Positions 28,065 to 36,823 of a stretch of 64,000 bases of DNA are shown here, one piece after another. Origin of the DNA: Paraburkholderia agricolaris (GTDB taxonomy: Bacteria > Pseudomonadota > Gammaproteobacteria > Burkholderiales > Burkholderiaceae); assembly GCF_009455635.1 (NCBI RefSeq), contig NZ_QPER01000002.1, forward strand, positions 558,001 to 622,000. Direction: 5' to 3'. Every line of letters starts with the position of its first letter. Position 1 is the stretch's first letter. A program made the position numbers and the translations under genes. Below the pieces are notes generated by a model that had not been told where the DNA came from, ran no database searches, and was given only the letters and a program-made list of their open reading frames with translations.

Positions 28065-28596
28065 TGCGGCTCCAGATAAATGGATGGCGTATAGCGGATG
28101 GCGTACCAGAACATCAACTCGTTCACGTCAAAGGTATCACGGCGATAAGTTGATTTCCAACCTGCTTGTCTCATCAGACACGCAAATCAGGTACTCGTTA
28201 GCGTGCTGGCGAAAACAGGTCCAACGACCTGGGCCAAAACCTCAACGGTTCGCGCCAGAAATGCTGTGGTGCAGCGTAGTCTGACTATGATGAAGCTCAT
28301 CAAGTACTGCTCTGTGGCGCTAGCTTGCCGGTAGGAGTCGAGGCGTGTCGTGTTGCTTGAACGACATGCAGTTGCGATCGAACCACAAGACTATCCACGC
28401 TTTCCGGTCGGGCCAGATTGACGGTCAACGCGGGCATCTTTACCGCCGCTAATTGAACTACTGGCTTTGTCCGTCTGACACAGTCGTCCTGTCATTGATC
28501 ACACAAGAAACCAACGGCGCGATTGACGGTGCAACGCGTTGTGCGCGGACGTGAGGATTTCGTCCACCGGCTGGTTTCAATGTAAAGGAGCTTTAA
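28065..28596. promoter_or_regulatory. Divergent intergenic region between wzy-like gene and manC
   Basis: 532 bp with no credible gene. It must hold promoters for both divergent genes. Close to the wzy start a 10-bp direct repeat GGATGGCGTA occurs at 28082-28091 and 28096-28105. On the other side AAAGGAG ends 7 bases before manC. No terminator or RNA element is recognised. Confidence 0.5.
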
Positions 28597-30111
28597 ATGA
28601 GCAAGGTTACGGTAGTTGCCGGCGAGCTGGATAGCGAAGCGATCGATCAGGTTGTAGTGGACTATCCACCGCTCGTGCAAGTGATTCTCGCCGGTGGATC
28701 GGGTACTCGCCTGTGGCCGGTGTCGCGCGAGCAGTTTCCGAAGCAGTTGATCGACGTGATCGGTAACCAGACTTTGCTTCAGGCCACGATGGGGCGAATG
28801 GCGGGTTTCAGTACGACCTGGGAGATCGCTGCGGATCCGCTCATCGTGTGCGGGGCGGAACACTACTTCGCGACTTACGAACAGGCTCGGGAAATTGGCG
28901 TGAACGCGCGCATTATCGTCGAGCCGGCTCGCCGGGATACGGCGCCGGCTCTTACGCTTGCCGCGCTGGCGGCGTGTGCCGATGGGCAGGATGCCATTCT
29001 GGTCGCCATGCCCGCGGACCATGCCATTGCAAATCTGGATGCGCTCCACCAGTCGATCGATATTGCAGCACGTCATGCGCTGAAGGGCGAGATCGCTACA
29101 CTGGGCATCCCGCCTGATCGGGCCGATACGGGATTCGGTTATATCCGCCTCGGTGAGGTATTGCCGGATGGCGCGCATCGCATCGAACGTTTTGTCGAGA
29201 AGCCGGCCGCAGAACTTGCCGCGCAGTACATTGAATCTGGCAATTACTGGTGGAATAGCGGCATGTTCGTGGTTCGTTCGTCTGTCTGGCTAGCCGTCAT
29301 CGAGCGATTCCAGCCGGAGATCCACGCTGCGTGTGTCGAGGCGTATCAGGGCGCCAAGAAAACGGACGAATGCATCATTCCCGATGCTACCGGGTTCCTG
29401 CGTTCGCCATCCGATTCGATCGATTACGCGGTGATGGAACACGTCGCCAAACCCGATTCGCCCTTCAGCGCGATCGTGGTGCCGCTCGACGCGGGCTGGT
29501 CGGATCTCGGTTCGTGGGATGCGGTCTGGCAGGCGATGGAAAAGGACGAGTGCGGCAACGCGTCGAACGGGCGTGTGCTGTTCGAAGGCGCAACCGCCAC
29601 TTATGCGCGTTCTCAGGGAGGGCGATTGGTTGCGTGTGTCGGCACGAACAACATGATCGTGGTCGATACCGACGACGCGGTGCTGGTCGCGGACCGTTCG
29701 CATGTGCAGGACATCAAGGGCCTGGTGTCACGCATCAAGCGCGAGAAGTCACCGGAAGCCGACGCGCACAGAAAAGTGCGCCGGCCGTGGGGTTTCTACG
29801 ATTCGATCGATCACGGCGACCGCTTCCAGGTGAAGCGCATTGTCGTCATGCCCGGTGCGCGCCTGTCATTACAGATGCATCACCACCGCGCGGAGCACTG
29901 GGTTGTCGTGAGCGGCACCGCGCTTGTCACGCGCGGCGAGGAGCAATTCCTTCTCGGCGAAAACGAGTCGACCTACATTCCACTCGGCATACGCCATCGT
30001 CTGGAAAATCCCGGCTGCGTACCGCTTCAGATCATCGAGGTTCAGTCCGGAACGTATCTCGGCGAAGACGACATCGTCAGATTCGACGACAAGTACGGAC
30101 GGTGCGGTTGA
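28597..30111 (+). CDS. manC: Mannose-1-phosphate guanylyltransferase / mannose-6-phosphate isomerase
   Basis: 504 residues. The N-terminal nucleotidyltransferase domain has the signature QVILAGGSGTRLWPVSREQ (residues 33-51), FPKQL, and the active-site FVEKP motif near 201. The C-terminal cupin domain, from about residue 395, has RPWGFYDSIDHGDRFQVKRI and QMHHHRAEHWVVVSGTA, the type II phosphomannose isomerase signature. It makes GDP-mannose for glycan assembly from mannose-1-phosphate and can interconvert fructose-6-phosphate and mannose-6-phosphate. The first 28 residues are an extension without known role. A strong AAAGGAG site precedes it. It heads the second plus-strand transcription unit of the cluster. 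Confidence 0.93.
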   Translation: MSKVTVVAGELDSEAIDQVVVDYPPLVQVILAGGSGTRLWPVSREQFPKQLIDVIGNQTLLQATMGRMAGFSTTWEIAADPLIVCGAEHYFATYEQAREIGVNARIIVEPARRDTAPALTLAALAACADGQDAILVAMPADHAIANLDALHQSIDIAARHALKGEIATLGIPPDRADTGFGYIRLGEVLPDGAHRIERFVEKPAAELAAQYIESGNYWWNSGMFVVRSSVWLAVIERFQPEIHAACVEAYQGAKKTDECIIPDATGFLRSPSDSIDYAVMEHVAKPDSPFSAIVVPLDAGWSDLGSWDAVWQAMEKDECGNASNGRVLFEGATATYARSQGGRLVACVGTNNMIVVDTDDAVLVADRSHVQDIKGLVSRIKREKSPEADAHRKVRRPWGFYDSIDHGDRFQVKRIVVMPGARLSLQMHHHRAEHWVVVSGTALVTRGEEQFLLGENESTYIPLGIRHRLENPGCVPLQIIEVQSGTYLGEDDIVRFDDKYGRCG

Positions 30112-30151
30112 ATCAGCTCTGGTAACGGGGTACGTGTACTAAGGGGCTGTG

Positions 30152-31534
30152 ATGCGATTGATTACTGGTTTACTGGCAAGACTATTCGACGTGGCGATGA
30201 TTCTGACGGGTGCACTGGTTGCCTCCAGTATCCGCTTCGACGATGCGTCTCAACGAGGTTTCTATTTTGCGTTCGTGGCTTTCGCCGCCGCTTTTTCACT
30301 GGCTGTGTTTCCGGCGCTTGGTGTGTACGAATCGTGGCGCGGACGCTCCAAAAGAGCGCTGGTGGGGCAAGTCGCGCTCGGCTGGCTGGTCGTGCAGGCC
30401 TGCGCAATGGCACTGATGTTCTCGTTGCATCGAATCGACTTTGTCTCGCGTCTCTGGTTTGCCTACTGGACCGGCATATCCGGCGGGCTGATGATTGCCG
30501 GCCGCATGATGACGCACATGCTGCTTGGCCGGGCGCGCAACGCGGGCCTGAACTTGCAGCAGGTGGCCGTGGCGGCGTGCGGCGATCATTGCGACGAGAT
30601 CATTCGCAAGATGGAGATGAATCCGGCTGCGGGGTTTCGGCCCAACGCGCTGTACAACGTGCGCGCTGACACCACTGCGGCGGCCACGACGGCGGTGCGT
30701 GTCTTTAAAGAGCATGCAAGCTTTGCTCGATACGTTCGGGAACGGCAGATCGGCGAAGTCTGGCTGGCGTTGCCATTGACCGAGGAGCGCACGATCCTCA
30801 AGCTGGTCAATGAGTTTCGCAACGATCTGATCAATATACGGTTCATGCCCGACGTGCGCACGTTAGCGTTGTTTGAAGGCAGTGTCACGGACCTGCTGGG
30901 CGTGCCGACCATCAATCTCGCCGCGTCGCCATTGCCGCCCAATGCACTGGTGCAGAAGGAGTTGTTCGACCGTCTCTTTGCGCTGGGCGCGTTGATCGCG
31001 GTATCGCCTATCCTGCTTGCCTGTGCGATTGCGGTTAAGTTGAGTTCGCCCGGACCGGTATTTTTCAAGCAATGCCGTAAAGGGGCGGATGGCCGTGTCT
31101 TCACCATCTTCAAGTTTCGTACCATGCGTCTGCATGAACAGAAGCACGGTGTGCTCGAACAGGCGACCCGTGGCGACCCGCGCATTACCAAAGTGGGTGG
31201 ATTCCTTAGGCGTACGAGCCTTGATGAATTACCGCAGTTCTTCAATGTGCTGCGCGGCGATATGTCGGTGGTGGGGCCTCGTCCTCATGCGCTTGAGCAC
31301 GACGATCTCTACCAGAACATTGTCTCCGGCTACATTCATCGTTACCGCATCAAACCCGGCATTACCGGCTGGGCACAGATTAACGGCTTTCGCGGCGAAA
31401 CCGATCGCATCGAAAAAATGGAAGGCCGTGTCGCGCACGATTTGTATTACCTCAGGAACTGGTCATTCAGACTTGATGTAAAGATCATTTTCGCGACTGT
31501 ATTCAAGGGGCTTCATCATCCTAACGCTTATTGA
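30152..31534 (+). CDS. Undecaprenyl-phosphate sugar-1-phosphate transferase (WcaJ-type)
   Basis: 460 residues; ATG 30152 is taken, with AAGGGG upstream (an in-frame GTG lies just before it). The N-terminal half has four membrane helices and a CoA-binding-like domain. The C-terminal bacterial sugar transferase domain begins with KELFDRLFALGALIAVSPIL and continues with KLSSPGPVFFKQCRKG, RTSLDELPQFFNVLRGDMS, VVGPRPHALEHDDLY and KPGITGWAQINGFRG. It transfers hexose-1-phosphate, most often glucose-1-phosphate, to undecaprenyl phosphate and so starts repeat-unit synthesis. It lies 40 bp after manC. Confidence 0.92.
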   Translation: MRLITGLLARLFDVAMILTGALVASSIRFDDASQRGFYFAFVAFAAAFSLAVFPALGVYESWRGRSKRALVGQVALGWLVVQACAMALMFSLHRIDFVSRLWFAYWTGISGGLMIAGRMMTHMLLGRARNAGLNLQQVAVAACGDHCDEIIRKMEMNPAAGFRPNALYNVRADTTAAATTAVRVFKEHASFARYVRERQIGEVWLALPLTEERTILKLVNEFRNDLINIRFMPDVRTLALFEGSVTDLLGVPTINLAASPLPPNALVQKELFDRLFALGALIAVSPILLACAIAVKLSSPGPVFFKQCRKGADGRVFTIFKFRTMRLHEQKHGVLEQATRGDPRITKVGGFLRRTSLDELPQFFNVLRGDMSVVGPRPHALEHDDLYQNIVSGYIHRYRIKPGITGWAQINGFRGETDRIEKMEGRVAHDLYYLRNWSFRLDVKIIFATVFKGLHHPNAY

Positions 31535-31575
31535 GCTTAGATCGAGGCCCCAGTAATACGGTACAGGGAGTAGGA

Positions 31576-32637
31576 ATGGCCTCATTCGATGTTGAACGTG
31601 TGGTCAGGCGGTCGTTAAAGAGGGTGGCGCAATTCAGATTCCACCGGGATCATGGCGCCCAGGCAGGGCGCGTGCTGGAGTTTCTGGAGCGGACGTATGG
31701 AAAGGCCGATCCGGCGCATCTGAAGCTCGCCGATACCTACGCGCGCGATGTGTTTGGGAGTATCGTCTACGCACCGTGGCTGCGTGTCTACACGGCGTTC
31801 AGCGGAACGTTCAAGGAAGGGTGGATTCCGGATAACTATTACGGCAGCGTGGTCGTGCCGAGCATGAAAGGCTCGTACGGCAAGCTGTCCGCGCTGAAGC
31901 CGTTATCGCGGTTGATCTTCGATAGCAATGCGTTTCCGGATATCGCTTACTTCGCCAATGGCCTGTTCTTCACAGACAGAAGTGTTGTGATTCCAGAGCA
32001 TGATCTCGAGAGCCTGGTGTTCGGGCAGTGCGACAGGGTCGTATTCAAGCTGGACGGGTCCGGTCAGGGCAAAGGCGTGTACCTCTTTGATAGAAAGAAC
32101 TTCAACGGCGAAGTCATCAAATCGCTTGGCAATGGGGTGATTCAGAAATTCATCACTCAGCATCGCGTGTTCAATGCTTTTGCGTCAAAGCCGGTTGCCA
32201 CGTTGCGCTTTACGACAGTTGTAGACGATGCTGGGAGCGTTTCTATTCGAGCCTGTTTTTTCCGGCTCGGTAGAGCGGACGATACACACGTTCAGAGCGA
32301 TCACGATATCTGCGTGCCGGTCGATCTGGTTACCGGTGAGCTGGGTCGTGAGGGTTACATGAACGATTGGGGTGCGATTGCAGAACATCCCGATTCCGGA
32401 GTCCGTTTCTCAGGTGTGACGATCCCGGCATTTGCGCAATGCGTTGCGATGGTCCTCGATCTGCATCGGAAAATTCCTTTTGCTCGATGCATAGGATGGG
32501 ATGTGACCGTCGATGCGGACGAGAACGTTCAGGTGATGGAATGGAACGGTGAACACAACGATGTGAAGTTCAGTGAAGCTACCCAAGGCCCGTGTTTTTC
32601 AGATTTGAAGTGGGAGCGGCTAAGAGCGGTGGCTTGA
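31576..32637 (+). CDS. Sugar-transfer-associated ATP-grasp protein
   Basis: 353 residues from ATG 31576, with GGGAG and a further AGGA just upstream; the frame extends back to overlap the WcaJ stop but lacks a ribosome site there. ATP-grasp features: VFKLDGSGQGKGVYLFDRK (nucleotide-binding Lys and glycine-rich loop), a middle domain VFNAFASKPVATLRFTTVV, and a metal-binding end GWDVTVDADENVQVMEWNGE with the usual D...E-x-N. It is not similar enough to the ATP-grasp protein at 14828 to be a duplicate. It probably modifies the glycan with a carboxylate or amino acid. Follows the initiating transferase in the same unit. Confidence 0.78.
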   Translation: MASFDVERVVRRSLKRVAQFRFHRDHGAQAGRVLEFLERTYGKADPAHLKLADTYARDVFGSIVYAPWLRVYTAFSGTFKEGWIPDNYYGSVVVPSMKGSYGKLSALKPLSRLIFDSNAFPDIAYFANGLFFTDRSVVIPEHDLESLVFGQCDRVVFKLDGSGQGKGVYLFDRKNFNGEVIKSLGNGVIQKFITQHRVFNAFASKPVATLRFTTVVDDAGSVSIRACFFRLGRADDTHVQSDHDICVPVDLVTGELGREGYMNDWGAIAEHPDSGVRFSGVTIPAFAQCVAMVLDLHRKIPFARCIGWDVTVDADENVQVMEWNGEHNDVKFSEATQGPCFSDLKWERLRAVA

Positions 32638-32652
32638 ATACGGAGACAGGAA

Positions 32653-32976
32653 GTGAGCGAACGGTTGTGGTGCGTTCATATCGAAGGACTTAACGACTTC
32701 ATTGTCGCCGACTCTCAGCGAACGGCCGAGCAGGAGGCGTTGGCGATTAACGCGTACATAGACAGCGCCGAAACGGGTCCGCGCGCGGCGGTATTGAGAG
32801 CGGTGGTGGTCGAATGGCCATTCGACGCCGCCGATCATGCGCGCGCGTTGCAGGAAGACTGGGAGGATCTCCAGCGCATGCCGCACAGACGGGCGTCTGC
32901 GAGCAAATCCGACGGCGTGTTCGTGAGTATGGCGCGACGTGTAAAAAAGCTGGTGTCGGTGGCGCGCGGCAAGTAG
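32653..32976 (+). CDS. Small hypothetical protein
   Basis: 107 residues from GTG 32653 with a GGAGACAGGA ribosome-site region. I do not recognise the family. The N-terminal half (RLWCVHIEGLNDFIVADSQR) reads like a compact alpha/beta domain. The C-terminal third is basic (MPHRRASASKSDG, MARRVKKLVSVARGK). It has no signal peptide or membrane helix. It begins 15 bp after the ATP-grasp stop and ends 53 bp before the convergent ClC gene, so it is the last gene of the manC unit. It could be a regulator or accessory factor, but nothing in the sequence says which. Confidence 0.55.
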   Translation: MSERLWCVHIEGLNDFIVADSQRTAEQEALAINAYIDSAETGPRAAVLRAVVVEWPFDAADHARALQEDWEDLQRMPHRRASASKSDGVFVSMARRVKKLVSVARGK

Positions 32977-33029
32977 CGCCGACACTACGTCGCGCGGACC
33001 TGTCCTCACAGGTGAGACTGTCCGTTGAC

Positions 33030-34820
33030 TCAGGGCACCGGCGGAAAGTGCCGCTTACCGGTGGGAACCCGCAAACGGCGGAAGCGTTCTTTTTTATGCT
33101 CTTCGTCGAAGTGAGCGAGAGACGGCTTAATCAGATCGCTGCGCGACACGATACCGATCAGCTGCAACGTTTCGGTATCCGCAACGACCGGCAAGCGTTC
33201 GAGCCCGTGCACCGCCAGACGTGTTGCGACGAGCCGGCAGGTTTCACTCGGCAATGCAAACGCGGGAGAGCGCTGGCGCAACACGTCGCTCAGGCGCGAG
33301 TCGAGCGTATGCGCTGTCTCGTCATCGCGAATCTTTTCCAGCACCGCGCGATCCACCACACCCGCCAGCGCGCCTTGGTGCACGACCGGATAGGCGCGAT
33401 GTGTCTGGGTCGTGCCGAAGTACGTTTCCAACGCCTCGCCCACGGACAGCTCGCCGTCGATGGTCTCGACCGTACGCGACATCACTTCGTCGACATGGTG
33501 GCGCTCAAGTGGATCGACGCCGTATTCCCGGTAAATGTGATAACCGCGCCGCGCAATTTTCTCGGTCATGATCGAACGCTTCATGACGACCGTTGCAAAC
33601 CCGTGCGCGATCAGCGTTGCGGCGAGCAGCGGCAGCAAGGCGTTGCTGTCGTGAGTCAGGCCGAAGGCGAACACGATTGCGGTCAAAGGCGCACCGAGCG
33701 TGGCGCCGAGCGTGGCCGCCATGCAGACGAGCGGCCACAGGGCAGGGTCGCCGCCCGGCAGCACGTGACCGAACACCACGCCGAGTCCTGCGCCGAGCAT
33801 CAGCAGCGGCGCAAGGACGCCGCCCGAGGTGCCGGAGCCCAGGGCCACGACCCAGATGACCGCTTTCACCACCAGGATCGCCAGCGCGATCTGGATGGCA
33901 ATGTGCTGGTGCAACAGGTCGCCGATCACGTCATAGCCGACACCCAGCGCGCGAGGCTCGATAAAGCCGCCGATACCGACAACGAGGCCGCCGAGCGCGG
34001 GCCACCACATCCAGTGGATGGGCAGCTTGCCGAACAGGTCTTCGGTCTTGTACAGCGCGGCTGACAGACCGGATGCAAGCGCACCGGACATCAACCCGGC
34101 GATGACGCAGGACACGAGCGACAGCGCGCCGGGAGGCGCGGTCTCAAGCGGAAACAGCGCTCCCGTGCCGAAGAATGCCGCACGCGCAAACCCTGCGACC
34201 GCACATGCCAGCGCGACCGGCAGAAAACTGCGCGGGCGCCATTCGAACAGCAGCAGTTCGACCGCCAGCAGGACGGCGGCCACCGGCGTGCCAAAGACCG
34301 CGGTCATGCCGGCCGCCGCGCCGGCCACCAGCAGTGTCTTGCGTTCCGCGGCGGTGACCTTCACGCATTGCGCGATCAGCGACCCCAGTGCGCCGCCTGT
34401 CATGATGATCGGGCCTTCTGCGCCGAACGGGCCGCCACTGCCGATCACAATGCCGGACGAGAGCGGTTTGAGAATTGCCACTTTCGGCGACATGCGGCTC
34501 TTGCCGAACAGAATTGCTTCGATCGCTTCGGGAATACCGTGACCGCGAATCTTCTCCGATCCATAGCGGGCCATGAAACCGACGATGAGACCGCCGATCA
34601 CAGGAATGATTACCACCCAGATACCCAGCGTGTTGCCGGCCGGCGAGCGGTCCGTAAACGAAAACTGCTGGAAGAAGAACAGATTCGTGAACAGATGAAT
34701 CAGGCTCAGCAGCACGAACGCTGCGAGCGTGCTAAGCGCGCCGATTCCCGCCGCGAGTGCGGAAATGCCGGGAAGCCGTGCGTTGGTGGAGAAATCACGC
34801 TTATGGTTATCGAGACTCAT
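33030..34820 (-). CDS. ClC-family chloride channel/transporter with C-terminal CBS pair
   Basis: 596 residues. The ClC core has GHGIPEAIEAILFGKSRMS, the selectivity-filter/gate segment GSGGPFGAEGPIIMTGGAL with the gating glutamate in GAEGP, and GSGTSGGVLAPLLMLGAGLG. Two CBS domains occupy about residues 440-580 (VDEVMSRTVETIDGELSVG and LERLPVVADTETLQLIGIVSRS). It moves chloride or another small anion across the inner membrane, with the CBS pair likely sensing nucleotides or ionic conditions. It lies 6 bp after the MarR gene in the same direction and is probably controlled by it. Confidence 0.9.
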   Translation of the reverse strand: MSLDNHKRDFSTNARLPGISALAAGIGALSTLAAFVLLSLIHLFTNLFFFQQFSFTDRSPAGNTLGIWVVIIPVIGGLIVGFMARYGSEKIRGHGIPEAIEAILFGKSRMSPKVAILKPLSSGIVIGSGGPFGAEGPIIMTGGALGSLIAQCVKVTAAERKTLLVAGAAAGMTAVFGTPVAAVLLAVELLLFEWRPRSFLPVALACAVAGFARAAFFGTGALFPLETAPPGALSLVSCVIAGLMSGALASGLSAALYKTEDLFGKLPIHWMWWPALGGLVVGIGGFIEPRALGVGYDVIGDLLHQHIAIQIALAILVVKAVIWVVALGSGTSGGVLAPLLMLGAGLGVVFGHVLPGGDPALWPLVCMAATLGATLGAPLTAIVFAFGLTHDSNALLPLLAATLIAHGFATVVMKRSIMTEKIARRGYHIYREYGVDPLERHHVDEVMSRTVETIDGELSVGEALETYFGTTQTHRAYPVVHQGALAGVVDRAVLEKIRDDETAHTLDSRLSDVLRQRSPAFALPSETCRLVATRLAVHGLERLPVVADTETLQLIGIVSRSDLIKPSLAHFDEEHKKERFRRLRVPTGKRHFPPVP

Positions 34821-34826
34821 GGTGAC

Positions 34827-35240
34827 TCAAAAATCAATACGGGGGACGTTAAATGCGCCTTCGAGCGACTTCAGTTCGGTGCGGTGCATCTCGGCAAGAC
34901 GGGCAAGCACAAGTTCGCCTGCTTTCAACAAATGAACCTCGACCTGGCGGCGATCCGTCTCACTGATCTTTCTGCGGACCAGATCGAGCGCTTCGCAGCG
35001 GGACACGAGCGCGACCACGCCGTGATGCTGCGCCTGGAGCCGTTCTGCCAGCTCGCCGACGGTGGCCCAGTCGCGCTCCGGATACCCCTTGATATGCAGG
35101 AGCAGCAGATACTGCAACGGGGTAATGCCTTCGCCCTGGGCGGCCTGCTCGGAGAAACGCTCGAAGCGCCGCATCTGGTAGCGAAACTCCGACAACTGCT
35201 CGAAGTCCGCCTTGGTCAAGTTGCGAGTGAGTGTTTTCAT
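34827..35240 (-). CDS. MarR-family transcriptional regulator
   Basis: 137 residues with the winged-helix core LQYLLLLHIKGYPERDWATV, GELAERLQAQHHGVVALVSR and the wing SETDRRQVEVHLLKAGELVL. It is cytoplasmic and acts as a homodimer in known relatives. It stands first in a two-gene unit with the ClC gene. A 17-bp palindrome overlapping a TATAAT -10 hexamer lies 36-52 bp upstream of its start, so autorepression is likely. A matching site precedes the HPP-CBS gene. Confidence 0.88.
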   Translation of the reverse strand: MKTLTRNLTKADFEQLSEFRYQMRRFERFSEQAAQGEGITPLQYLLLLHIKGYPERDWATVGELAERLQAQHHGVVALVSRCEALDLVRRKISETDRRQVEVHLLKAGELVLARLAEMHRTELKSLEGAFNVPRIDF

Positions 35241-35272
35241 CGGCGTTTCGTGAGGAAATAGGTGAGGTGAAA

Positions 35273-35292
35273 ATTATATCATGACGTGATAT
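35273..35292. promoter_or_regulatory. Candidate MarR operator overlapping the -10 of the MarR-ClC unit
   Basis: The palindrome ATATCATGACGTGATAT (35276-35292) has perfect 6-bp arms around a 5-bp centre. It overlaps a minus-strand TATAAT hexamer (35273-35278). It shares TATC-N7-GATA with the site at 36590-36606. Binding by the adjacent MarR protein is inferred from position and symmetry. Confidence 0.6.
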
Positions 35293-35332
35293 TTGTGACC
35301 GTGTTTCAGCGCAGTGTCCGTTCGTAATAGTG

Positions 35333-36541
35333 CTATGCCGCGCGTCGTTGCTGGGCGTAAGCCTGGCGGTACAAACCCGCGATGAGGTCGGCCTGCGTGA
35401 TCATTCCGGCAAGCCGCCGGTTGGCATCCAGAACCGGGATGTGGTGGTGTCCGTAGTTCGCGAACACTGGCACCAGTTCGACGATCGGCGTCGTCGCGTC
35501 GACCGTATGCACGTCGACGTTCATCAGGGCACCGACCAGCGGCGCCGGGGTGATGCTGCGCTGGAACCAGCGTTGCAGCGGAGACGACAGAACGGTCGCC
35601 TTGCTGACCGCGCGTTTGTCCACAAGGTCGGCGCGGGTCACGATGCCGATCACGTGCTGCTTCTCGTCGGTAACCGGGAGTGCCTTGATGTTGCGCTGTT
35701 TCAGCAGGCTCCATGCTGCCGACGCCCTCGTGTTTGCCGACACGGCGACCAGCGAACGCGACATGATGTCGGCGCACGTCAGCTCATTGAACGTGCGGGC
35801 ATAGGCCTGCAACTGAACGTCGCGCAACAGGGATTCCAGGTCGTCCGTATCGATATCGAGCAGTTCTCCACGCTTGCTCAGCACGGACTCCAGGTCCGCG
35901 CGCGTGAAACCTTCGTTCGCCGCTGCCGGTGAGGTCGCCGGGCCTTTGACCGAACTCTGGGCGACGTGCGGGTATCGATGCCCGGTGGCTGCGTGGTAGG
36001 CGATGGCCGCGCCCAGCAGGGCGACCGACTGGATCGCGATCGGTTCGAGCACGAAGCGGTAGCCGAGAGCATGGACGACCGGACCGCCCAGAACCGCGGT
36101 GAGGGCAACCGCGCCCGACGGCGGGTGCACGCACCGCAACGCGAACATCGCGCAGATCGCCAGCGCGACGGCCAGCGCGGCGGCGCCCACCGGATCGGCG
36201 ATCCAGTTTGCACAGGCAACCCCTACCGTCGCTGAAACGAGATTGCCGCCGATGATGGACCACGGTTGCGCCAGCGGACTGGCCGGCACCGCGAACAGCA
36301 GCACAGCCGACGCCCCCATGGGCGCCACGAGGAGCGGAATGTTGGCTGCCGGCCCGAGAAGGACGTGCATGCTCCCGCCGGTGAACGCGATACCAAGCAA
36401 TGCGCCGAGACACGACCTCAAGCGCTCCGGCCATCGGACGGCAATAGGGTGGGGGGCAAAGCTGGAAAGCCAGCGAACAAGAGCGTAGCGGGACAAGGGA
36501 TGAGTAGGAAAGTAGGTGGGTATCACGTAGGACGGCAGCAC
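35333..36541 (-). CDS. HPP-family membrane protein with C-terminal CBS pair
   Basis: 402 residues from GTG 36541 (later starts are possible). The N-terminal HPP domain has four or five membrane helices with GGSMHVLLGPAANIPLLVAP, PMGASAVLLFAVPASPLAQP, and the defining RCVHPPSGAVALTAVLGG. The C-terminal part (about residues 255-395) is a CBS pair (CADIMSRSLVAVSANTRAS and ALMNVDVHTVDATTPI). Some HPP proteins transport nitrite; the substrate here is unknown. It is read toward the MarR-ClC unit but has its own promoter-like region with a second TATC-N7-GATA site. Confidence 0.87.
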   Translation of the reverse strand: MLPSYVIPTYFPTHPLSRYALVRWLSSFAPHPIAVRWPERLRSCLGALLGIAFTGGSMHVLLGPAANIPLLVAPMGASAVLLFAVPASPLAQPWSIIGGNLVSATVGVACANWIADPVGAAALAVALAICAMFALRCVHPPSGAVALTAVLGGPVVHALGYRFVLEPIAIQSVALLGAAIAYHAATGHRYPHVAQSSVKGPATSPAAANEGFTRADLESVLSKRGELLDIDTDDLESLLRDVQLQAYARTFNELTCADIMSRSLVAVSANTRASAAWSLLKQRNIKALPVTDEKQHVIGIVTRADLVDKRAVSKATVLSSPLQRWFQRSITPAPLVGALMNVDVHTVDATTPIVELVPVFANYGHHHIPVLDANRRLAGMITQADLIAGLYRQAYAQQRRAA

Positions 36542-36586
36542 ACCTTAAGGCCAAATTCCTACGAAGCGAAAGAACATTTCGACGTG

Positions 36587-36606
36587 ATTGTATCCCATTG
36601 TGATAT
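36587..36606. promoter_or_regulatory. Second candidate MarR operator, upstream of the HPP-CBS gene
   Basis: TATC (36591-36594), seven bases, GATA (36602-36605), flanked as GTATCCCATTGTGATAT. It overlaps a minus-strand TACAAT -10-like hexamer (36587-36592), about 50 bp before the GTG start. Arm spacing is identical to the site at 35276-35292. Confidence 0.5.
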
Positions 36607-36823
36607 AAAACTGTGTTCCGAATCGCCAGAGTCCGACAGAATCGCACTGACAAGGGAACTCAGGACGATCCAGCATGTGACGCCGAAGTAGCCGTATGGC
36701 ACGCGCCCGCTACGCCCGATGTTGTGACGCTCAAAGACCTCGCCCAATATCTGCCGGGTCTGGTGAGCAAGCGATGCGGCACACGCGGGGTCAACCGCCG
36801 TGATGAACTGCCGCGGTTCTCGC

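Noticed and set aside
32814..34064. Long plus-strand open frame (416 codons)
   Set aside because: It lies antisense to the ClC gene and its product is rich in Arg, His and Gln with no domain; a shadow of the high-GC third-position pattern.
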